Positions 56,192 to 64,000 of a DNA stretch of 64,000 bases are shown here, in pieces. A program made the position numbers and the translations under genes. The first letter of the stretch is position 1. Each line of letters begins with the position of its first letter. Origin of the DNA: Paraconiothyrium sp. Pb-2020 (Eukaryota > Ascomycota > Dothideomycetes > Pleosporales > Didymosphaeriaceae); NCBI GenBank assembly GCA_022419385.1, contig JAJUBI010000001.1:6262001-6326000 (forward strand), written 5' to 3'. The notes beneath the pieces were generated by a model, which worked only from the letters and a program-made list of their open reading frames with translations, was not told where the DNA came from and did not search any database.

Positions 56192-59100
56192 TCATACACT
56201 GGCGCTATAACCGCCTGGCATTCCCCTTGCCGTCTTCCGCTTCTTCAGCCACTTGCGCGCCTCATCTGCCCAGAACACACAACTAGCCACCGCAATCAAA
56301 TGAATAATATCCATCAGGCCCAATGCCTCGGTCTGGAAGATACTCTGCAGAGGCGGGAAGTAAATAACCATCAATTGTCCAACGAGACTGCCGGCTACGG
56401 CGTAATTAAACATTTTGTTGCCAAAGACTTGGATCTCGCCCGCGAGGACGGACTTGCTCTCTGAGCGGCAGGTGAGCGCATTGAACATATCGAACAAGAC
56501 AAAGCAGGTAAAGGTCATGGTGGTATCACGGGCGGTTATCTCGTTATCGTCGCCCATTTCACGGTAGTAGGTAAAGAGTGTACCAAGCATTACGATAGAT
56601 GCAGATTGCAACACCCGTTGAAGAAGGGCGCGAGTCAGGACTCGTGCATTGCGAGGACGAGGTGGGCGCGACATGACGGCTGGGTCAACGGGTTCAACGC
56701 CAAGTGACTGGGCCGGTGGTCCGTCCATGAGGATATCTGCGATGTGTTAGGAGGGCGCAATGAACCACTTTTGTCAGGGAAACGTACTTATCCAGAGAAT
56801 CTGCATAGCATTGAGCGGATTCTGAAAACCGAGGAAGGTGCTGAGAAGAACCAAGCTTAGGGCAGCAGCAGATGTACTGAGCTGGAAAGTAATGAAGTTC
56901 TGGATGTTATAGAAGATGCCCTTCCCTTCCTCAATGGCATTGAGAATAGTGGCGAAGTTGTCATCTGTAAGAATCATGTCCGCAGCTTCTTTGGCGACAT
57001 CTGTGCCGAGTCGTCCCATGGAGATACCAATGTCTGCCTTTTTTAGGGCTGGTGCATCGTTGACGCCGTCGCCGGTCATCGCTACAACGTCGCCACGGGC
57101 CTGTAGTGCGCGCACAATCTTCAACTTGTGTTCCGGGCTTGTGCGGGCGAAAATCGAGGTTGTTGCAATTGCCTGTGAGAGCTCTTCCTCGCTCATCTGA
57201 TCCAGCTCATCACCTCGTATCACGGAACGGCCCATGGACGGGTTTGTGTTGATGGGCATGCCAAGCTTTTTGCCGATTGCGACGGCCGTTGTCTCGGCAT
57301 CTCCAGTGATCATAATCACTTTGACCTTGCCGGCCATCAAGCGCCGTAGAGCCCTCTCCACACCTTTCCTAGGAGGGTCGTTCATGCCAACAAGACCAGC
57401 AAACACCAAGCTCCGATAATGCTCATCATCTCCTAATGCTGAGATGCTAGAAGGTGCGGGCGATGCGGTGCCGCTGTTTCCCTTGCGGCCAGATTTCGAG
57501 CCGCTTGCGAAGCCTAACACCCTTAGACCATCTTGAGCCATTGCATCAGCAGCCTTGATGGCTTCTTGCTTTCGACCTTGATCCAACGGTACCTCATGTC
57601 CCTGCGCGTTCACGTAGGTATCGCAACGATCGAGCACTTTTTCTAAAGCACCCTTGATATACGCAACCTCTGGGCTAGGCGCGAGGTCCACGCCTGCACT
57701 TCCGCTAATAACGACACCCATCCACTTCCTTTCGGAACTAAAAGGGGTCTCGTAAAGACGAGCACCAATCCTATCTCTTACATCGTCTTCGCTGAAAGCA
57801 TCGAGGAGATCTAGGAGAGCAACATCGGTGGGTTGGCCCACCCACCGGCTCTTCGCCCCAGAGCTGTCGTCGCCGATTGTAGAAGATAAGACTGCAGCAG
57901 TAGACGCTGCTTGGGGACCGACAAGGCGCGCATTGTTGACAATGTTACCTATCCGCAGGATATTGCGTGTAGGAGAGTCAAGAGCGTCCGAGTCATGCTT
58001 CGTCTTTACATCAATAGGTGAGAGTTCGTCAAAGTGCCAGATCTTGGTGACTGTCATGTGGTTCGTGGTCAACGTGCCTGTAATGCTATTAGCGACCACT
58101 TAACTATCTCGCGTAGGTATGTACCTGTTTTGTCGCTGCAGACAACATTGACGGAGGCCAGTGTTTCGACACTTGGCAAGCGCCGCACAATAGCATCCCG
58201 CTTCGACATACGGAGCACGCCCAAAGCGAGCGTAACGGTAACAATGATTGGTAGACCCTCAGGAATAGCAGCCACGGCTAATGAGACGCCGATCTGGAAC
58301 ATCTCCAGAAATTCCCAGCCTCTCCAGAACCCTAGCAGAATGATGAATGCAATGACACCGAATGACATGTAGCTCAACTCCTTTCCAAGTCTATCCATCG
58401 AAAGTTGCAATGGAGTACGCGGGCTTTCAATTTCTTGAAGAGACGCTGAAATGGCTCCAAACTCGGTGTTGCCTCCGGTACCAATCACCAAGCCTTGACC
58501 GTAGCCAGAACGAACCAGTGTTCCCATGAAAGCAATGTTCTTCTGGTCGTTCAAGCGAATATCGGCGCCAACGGTTCCGGCTGCAGGCGATGCGTAGAAA
58601 GGTGATTCGGGCCTTTGTATACCGTTCGCAGGTTGGAGGGAGTCTGGCGCTTTAGGCACCGGTTCGTTCTCGCCAGTAAGATTGGATTCATCGATTGTAA
58701 GGTCGGCTGCGTGGGTAATCCTGATATCTGCAGGGATGCGGTCACCGGTGTGGAAGAGTACCAGATCACCCGGTACCAGCAACGTGGCGGAAATGGTATT
58801 GGAGCGACCCTCTGCAGCCTCCAGTGAGGCTGGCGTGTCCTTGACCTCATCCAAATCGTCGTTTCCGGCGCCAACGCCATTAGGTACCCGACTATTTCTA
58901 GGTTGCTCCACTCCAGCGCGAATTACATGGGCGGAGTGAGGAACGAGCTGGTTTAAAGCTTCCAATGACTTCTCCGACCGGTATTCCTGCACGAATCCGA
59001 CTGTCACGACGATTGTGACTGCAGCCGCTATGCTGACGGCATCATCCAGGTTTCCCATAATCAGAGACACCGCAGCAGAACCAAGTAACAGCAATATTAG

Positions 59101-59479
59101 GGTCTCTTTAAACTGTTTAAGAAATCGGAGCCACAGTGGCTCAGGTTCCTCGTGAGGAAGCTCGTTGAGCCCATGGGTGTGGATTCGCGCCGACGCGCTG
59201 GACGAGGAGAGACCGCGAGTCACTGACGTTTCGAGTTTGCGTGCAGTTTCATGGGAGGATAACAAGGAGAACTGCGACGTTATTGACTGCACAAGCATTG
59301 CGATTAGCACATGTACAATCGGGTGGCAGCGGTAGGACGACCGGGCAACCTACCGATGGTGTCGCTCGTCGCTGCGGCGGCTTTGGAGGAGACAGCAAAG
59401 GCGTTGCTGCACGGGCGGCTGTGTCTGGGCCATTGGAGGTGTTATACAGCGGTAGCGACGGCGTAGAGACTCTGGACAT
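56192..59479 (-). CDS. PMR1: PMR1-type Golgi Ca2+/Mn2+ P-type ATPase, 4 exons
   Basis: A P2A ATPase that pumps Ca2+ and Mn2+ into the Golgi lumen, needed for glycosylation and secretion. Exons: 59479-59354, 59286-58125, 58077-56788, 56736-56192, about 1040 aa. Motifs in order: LNELPHEEPEPLWLRFLKQF, LLLGSAAVSLIMGNLDDAVS, LVPGDLVLFHTGDRIPADIR, DLTIDESNLTGENEPVPK, VAAIPEGLPIIVTVTLALGV, CSDKTGTLTTNHMTV (phosphorylated Asp; the intron falls inside the Gly codon), YIKGALEKVLDRCD (the KGAxE nucleotide-binding motif), MITGDAETTAVAIGKKLGMP, MTGDGVNDAPALKKADIGIS, and [20 protein letters not shown] (TM6). The SPCA-type Pro-Glu-Gly-Leu-Pro and Asn-Xaa-Xaa-Met-Asp motifs both fit Ca/Mn transport. The last exon covers TM6 to TM10. 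All catalytic residues are present. Confidence 0.95.
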
Positions 59480-60577
59480 GTTTGCATGGCCAAAGGCCAG
59501 TGATTGCGCGGCGCTCTGAGCGGAGGCCGAGTACGAGGTAGGGGCGGCAACGAGGAGACTCTATGAGGCACTGATCATTTCATGGATGCTGTTGAGGGAT
59601 ATGGGAAGCGGCGAACAGTTGTAAGAGCGAAGCGACGGCGGGGGACCGGGTTCTTTGAGGGACAGACTGATCGATCTGGCTTGATGAATTAAAACGTAGG
59701 CTAGACACGACCCGAGCGCCTCAGATGGATGACCGGGGTCCAATTCTTCTTGCCGCAGTTTCACGAGTAGGGTCGCGTTTGGGCCTTGCGCAGGCAATCA
59801 TGTGGCCTTCCTCACACAGCTGTCCAGCATGCGACTCCGTGAATGTCCAAAGGCGACTGTCTTGGATGTGTTCATCGCGGTCGTGGATCATTGTCTTGGC
59901 ATAGCCGCGTTAGGCCATGCGGGAGCTGCATACGACCGCAGGCCTCTCCACGTCCAGTGACTTCGTGTATTCATGCGCGCACCACGTCAAGATTGTTTGG
60001 CGCACTTTTTATGAGCGAAAATGCAGATGTGCCTTTGGAAGTAATCATATGTCAGTGGACGTTAGAGTACGGTCCAGTAAGCAAAAGCTATGCGCTGCGT
60101 AGTCTTGACGTAAGTGGAATGTATACAGCAGGAAGTATTCCTGTACTGGATCGCGGTAGTACTACCATCAGACCGCCTCTGTAATCAATCTTGATCTTTC
60201 CACTGAGATTCTATAATATGATGGTTGAGTTCTGCAGCTGTTTACTCTTGCTCCCTAAATAAGCGCGCGGTGTCGCCCTGTCTGGTCCGTGCGTTCCCAG
60301 CCATCCTCCATCCGTCTGCGTGGTGTGCCAGCCCCAACCTTGAATGCAACTGTCGTCAACCATCGCTCACCGACCACCCACCCGCCCATCGCTCCCCACC
60401 TCGACTACCATTGCGAAAACACGGCGCGCGCCCGGCGCTTTCACCTACGCCGCCCGCGCACGCGAAGTACACGTCTCGTAGACCCTGATTGCCGACGCGC
60501 CGCGATCAAAACAAAACAGCAAACGCGCGTACTCGTATATCTACCACCCACACTCCAACACTATTATCGTCGCCGCC
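59480..60577. promoter_or_regulatory. Divergent promoter region between PMR1 and RAD21
   Basis: 1.1 kb between two divergent start codons. The part near 60225-60577 is C-rich on the plus strand, as in many fungal 5' UTRs, and ends in a strong context (cgccgccATG). Overlapping open frames at 60225-60807 have non-ATG or low-complexity starts and run into the next gene in the wrong frame. Short MluI cell-cycle boxes (ACGCGT) were not evident. Confidence 0.5.
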
Positions 60578-62549
60578 ATGTTTTATCCTTCCGAACTGCT
60601 GCAGCGCTCTGGGCCGCTCGCCCACGTTTGGCTGGCGGCCAATGCCGAGAAGAAGCTCACCAAGCAGCAAGTTTTGCAGGACAAGATCGAGCAAGACATC
60701 AACGAAATTATGCGCCCCCAAGCGCCTTTCTCGCTGCGCCTGAGTGGTTCCTTGATGTTTGGCGTGGTGCGCATCTACAGCAGAAAGGCGCGCTATCTGC
60801 TAGATGACTGCACCGACGCGCTCTGGAGAATTAAGATGGTATGTTTGCCTCGCGTGTAGACTATCATACTAGGAGACTGACCACCATCGTGATGATAGGC
60901 CTTCAAACCTGGAAACATCGATTTGCCCGCTAACTCTCACGTTGCAAACCCCGCGGCACTTATGCTTGCCGACGCCATCACCGACATTGACCTCCTTGCG
61001 CCAATGCCTGACCCCTCCTTGCTCCTGTCCCAGTCTTTGGACTTACAGAATCTGGGTCTTCCCAGCCTCGGTGCCGATTGGGAGATGGACAGCAGTCAAT
61101 TTCTTTCTGGAAGCATCGAACAACCCCGGCGCGCAGAACCTGAGATTCTGGACGATACGGACGACTTGGGCTTAGATCTTGGAGAGGACTTTGACGTTCC
61201 GCCACCACTGTCGCCCGATGAAGGCATCAGTATCGAACAAGGGCGTAACGCGCCAGCTGCGCGACCTTTCGATGGGGAATTTGAAACCGGGCTTGGAGGA
61301 AAAGGAACGGAGTTGGAAGAGGGCGATGATCTCGAACTTGATTTGGGCGACGACCTCACCGAAATTCCTGGCCGTCCCGACATTACCATCACGGACACGG
61401 ATGTTCCCATGGGCGGCATGACTGAGTTGGGCGATTTTGGTGAAGAAATTATCCCGGAAGATGAGCCAATACGCGAGCGCTCAGCATCACCACTTTCAGA
61501 GCTTGGCGAAGAGGAAGAACGTGCCCTAGAACAGGAAGTAAGCGTTTTCCAACCTGCAGCTGAGCAAGAGGAAGAGGAAGAGCAGCATCAAGCCCGCGCC
61601 AAACGACGAAGGGTCATCCAGCAAGACACTCAGACGCAGCTGTCTACCACAGAGATCCGTGAACAGCAGAATAACCGCGAGGACATCCTTAAGCCAGCTT
61701 CATTCTTACCCCGCGATCCGCTCCTCATGGCTCTCATGAACATGCAAAAGTCAGGTGGCTTTGTGTCCAGCATTCTTGGGGATGGACGAAGCCAAGGTTG
61801 GGCGCCAGAGCTGCGGGTATCCTGTCGTTGGAGTTGTGTCTCGTCCTGCGCAAAAGCGAAAGCGTGATAGTGGTGTCGTCGCTACCGCAGACGAAGCACG
61901 CGCATCTATTGAGCCGACACCCCAACTGGAATTCGAAGAGGATCAGCTGATTGTCGAGGAAGGCGACGGACTTGGTGGTGACACTTCCATCCGTGAAGAT
62001 GAGGAGCATATTCAATTACCTGAGGACGAGCCCGGATTCATTCCCCAGGAAGAAGAAGAGGAGGTATTCTCTCCCATCCCAGACAACTTCGATGACACAA
62101 CGGCTCCCATCCTGCATCCCGCAGATAGCGGGGTTGTATCTCTAGAGACCAAGCACGCTGTCCATCTTCTACGACAAGTCTTTGGCGACGCGGCCGAGAC
62201 GAGTGAAGAAGAACGCAGGAACACAGCCGTCTCCTTCCAAGGCATGTTCCCCGAAACTACCACAGCAAAGCCCGACATCGCCCGCATGTTCAACGAGATT
62301 CTCGTCCTCGGCACAAAAGACGCCATCAAAGTCGAGCAGCAGACCACCGACAATGAGCTTGGCGGACCCATCCGCATCCGTGCCAAGCGCGGCCTCTGGG
62401 GCTCATGGGCAGAGACCGATGTCTCCGGCGCTGAGGCTATCAAGTCGGCCGCCGCAGTAGAGGCTGGACCTTCTATTAGAGACGATACACAAACGACTGC
62501 TACGTCTGCAGCACCTATCCCTTCCGCCGAGATCGCTGTAGGAGCATAG
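60578..62549 (+). CDS. RAD21: Cohesin kleisin subunit Rad21/Scc1, with a frame break
   Basis: The kleisin that closes the Smc1-Smc3 cohesin ring and is cut by separase at anaphase. Exon 1 is 60578-60838; the second part runs 60899-62549. The N-terminal Rad21/Rec8 domain is clear: MFYPSELLQRSGPLAHVWLA, AANAEKKLTKQQVLQ, SLRLSGSLMFGVVRIYSRKA, RYLLDDCTDALWRIKMAFKP. The middle is very acidic and disordered with a basic KRRR patch. The C-terminal winged helix (FNEILVLGTKDAIKVEQ, then IRAKRGLWGSWAE) binds Smc1. Between 61816 and 61860 the frame changes: coding runs in one frame to GWAPELR, then resumes at SRPAQKRKRDSG in another. Two single-base deletions (at a GGG run near 61817 and near GGAG at about 61831) would restore it. 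A 40-bp GT-AG intron is formally possible but has no branch site. Mitotic rather than meiotic paralogue, judged from the first residues. Confidence 0.9.
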
Positions 62550-63333
62550 ATGCGTAGTTGAGTTGATACACGATAAGGTGGCTTTATTTATATATGGGTC
62601 GGGCTTGCGGTGAGCATTCATTGGCGAGCGGCGTTGGAATACCCTATGGGTTGGATTGGGTGGATCATTGTATTGGTGTTCATGGTGTTATGATAGGACG
62701 ATTGTATCTTTGTGTCCGGCCCGTGATCGTATTGAATCAAAGCATGTGTTTCTTCGTAACATGGGCTTCTGGTGACTTTTGGGGCTTCGAGTTCTGTGTC
62801 GCGAACCGTTCTGTGCGTGGTGGGTAGCGTGCGGACGCCGTACAGTAGCGCGAGCAAGGGTTGGACGTGGGATTGGCTTCGCGGCACCGGGAAGTCGCCA
62901 TTGGGCATCATCGCTTCCCGTGAACCATTTCGCTGCACCCACGAGGCGGTGAATGACTGGCTACTTAATATTATCGTCTCGCCCAGTCCTCCATGTCTTC
63001 TTGCTCCCATGCACTTTGTCCGACTGTCATTTGCCATGTTCCAGCTGCATGCCTTGCGCACTCGCCACTGTGATACTCTGGAAGGCGCAGCGTTGTTGGG
63101 ACTCGATCCACGACCGCGGCCTTAGCATCCTAAGCATAGCCTCTTTGTCGCACAACGTCGCCTGTGTTTGTTACTAGACAGCATGCACGGAATCGCACAC
63201 TGCACGACCTTCGATTTTCTGCCCCTCTTCCTCGTCTCCGTTCTTGATTCACTTCGGCACATGCAATACCAGATTCATTGACCGTCCAGCCACTCTTGCC
63301 AGGATCTCCTGCAGCCCTGCGTGAACACGTAGC
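62550..63333. other. Intergenic, RAD21 3' flank and promoter of the last gene
   Basis: No convincing coding frame; the minus-strand frame 62618-63061 has no protein-like features. Confidence 0.5.
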
Positions 63334-64000
63334 ATGGTGGGTAGAAAAGCGACTCTCCCTTTCCCCGCTCCCGTCGGTTCTGCAGTCTCTCTCATACTGA
63401 TCTGTGCTACGATTCACAGACAGACCGCAGAGCCGCTTTCGACGGCGTCTTCGGCCGTACGCGGCACCATAGTCCTGCTTCAGAGACTCGGTCGGCTCTT
63501 TCTTATAGAAGCGCTGGGTCGGATGCTTCAACTGCTTCCACCAATCCTCGACGACGCTCTTCACGCGCAAGACCCGCCACAGATGTTGCGTCTGATTCGT
63601 CTGGATCATGGCTAGCTGCTCATGAGGACGACATCTATGAAGCAAAAAGAGGTCACATTACTTCTCGTAGCACCGCCAATGGTTCGAGTGCCGCTACTTC
63701 AGAACTCTCCCCTTCGGACGCAGGCAAGGACGCGGGTGGCTTCCTACCCAAGCTTGGTCGCATACTTGAGGGAAAAGAGAGCAAAACAACCAGACGCAGG
63801 CGGGAGTCTACGGCCAGCTCCATGGATAGTCATGCTTCAGCATGTCGTACGAGCCGATCTGTAGACGCCGCTGCATTGAAGAACCGCTCAGTCAGACAGA
63901 AGCACAGCTCATTGCAACGTGTTGAACGAAATCTTGCCAATTTACACAATCCATCCCTCATTTCTGTCCTTTCCGGACTGACCCAGCAATCGAACGCGTC
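63334..64000 (+). CDS. Serine/arginine-rich protein of unknown function, 5' part only
   Basis: An open frame runs without stop from 63345 to the window end, with strongly protein-like content. It begins Ser/Arg-rich and disordered (FGRTRHHSPASETRSALSYR, SAGSDASTASTNPRRRSSRA), passes through an acidic turn (WLAAHEDDIYEAKRG), then becomes more ordered (GGFLPKLGRILEGKESKTTR and VERNLANLHNPSLISVLSGL). The last block looks like the start of a folded, helical domain. I do not recognise the family. The nearest ATG, at 63334 (ATGGTGGGTAGAAAA), sits one base out of frame: a fifth A in the AAAA run at 63345-63348 would join it in frame with KSDSPF. Alternatively the gggtag before 63345 is a splice acceptor and the start lies upstream. 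Partial at its 3' end. Confidence 0.66.

Noticed and set aside
60225..60807. 172-codon Arg/Pro-rich open frame upstream of RAD21
   Set aside because: It runs into RAD21 exon 1 in the wrong frame and reflects the C-rich 5' UTR.
61817..61856. 40-bp GT-AG intron in RAD21
   Set aside because: Phase-compatible, but too short for this gene set, without a branch point, and its sequence still reads like conserved coding sequence.
63130..63645. 171-codon minus-strand open frame near the window end
   Set aside because: Antisense shadow of the better-supported plus-strand gene, which stays open to the end of the window.
1..64000. Transposons, CRISPR arrays, long terminal repeats, viral sequences, rRNA genes
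   Set aside because: I looked for transposase or reverse-transcriptase motifs, spaced repeats, long inverted or direct repeats and rRNA-like text and saw none.

Overview
The window is nuclear DNA of a filamentous ascomycete (Pezizomycotina). The evidence is dense genes with short GT-AG introns of about 50-150 bp, a highly reducing polyketide synthase, a HET-domain protein, a large-subunit secreted catalase, eisosome and COPII genes, homeobox/C2H2 and C2H2 transcription factors, and a tRNA-Ile(AAU) with a short intron after position 37. A class such as Dothideomycetes is plausible but cannot be shown from the sequence alone. Exon limits given here come from reading-frame continuity, splice consensus and family conservation. 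No transcript data were available.

Layout: (1) 0.9-13.1 kb is a small secondary-metabolism locus: a thioredoxin-like gene, a 14-TM-type MFS exporter and, divergently across a 1.5 kb shared promoter, a complete 12-exon highly reducing PKS (KS-AT-DH-cMT-ER-KR-ACP, about 2513 aa). (2) 13.3-23.4 kb is accessory: a 2EXR/F-box-like protein, a small secreted GH45/expansin-fold protein, a very large TM-TPR-ZZ-HET protein whose C-terminal end is out of frame, and a secreted catalase. (3) 26-31 kb is housekeeping: eisosome Pil1/Lsp1 and COPII Sec24. (4) 32.7-40 kb holds two regulators, a two-finger C2H2 factor and a homeobox-plus-C2H2 factor, separated by 2.7 kb of apparently non-coding DNA. (5) 40.6-55.9 kb holds tRNA-Ile, an Inp1-like peroxisome-inheritance protein, a multi-span membrane protein, a formamidase, a small cysteine-rich secreted protein, a DAL5/allantoate-type permease, a quinone-oxidoreductase-like dehydrogenase, tRNA-Ser and a 2EXR/F-box-like protein with an internal 111-bp duplication. 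(6) 56.2-64 kb holds a PMR1-type Golgi Ca2+/Mn2+ P-type ATPase, the cohesin kleisin Rad21/Scc1 and the 5' part of an unidentified serine-rich gene that runs off the window.

The most useful observations are the compact PKS plus exporter unit with no tailoring enzymes or regulator beside it, the unusual TM-TPR-ZZ-HET architecture, and a recurring pattern: four genes (HET, small secreted protein, Rad21, terminal gene) each lose their reading frame at one short spot inside otherwise well-conserved coding sequence. Three of the four are explained by one or two missing bases, often in runs of identical bases. That points to residual assembly indels, though true gene decay is possible for the two accessory genes. 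I see no transposon, CRISPR array or virus-derived sequence.
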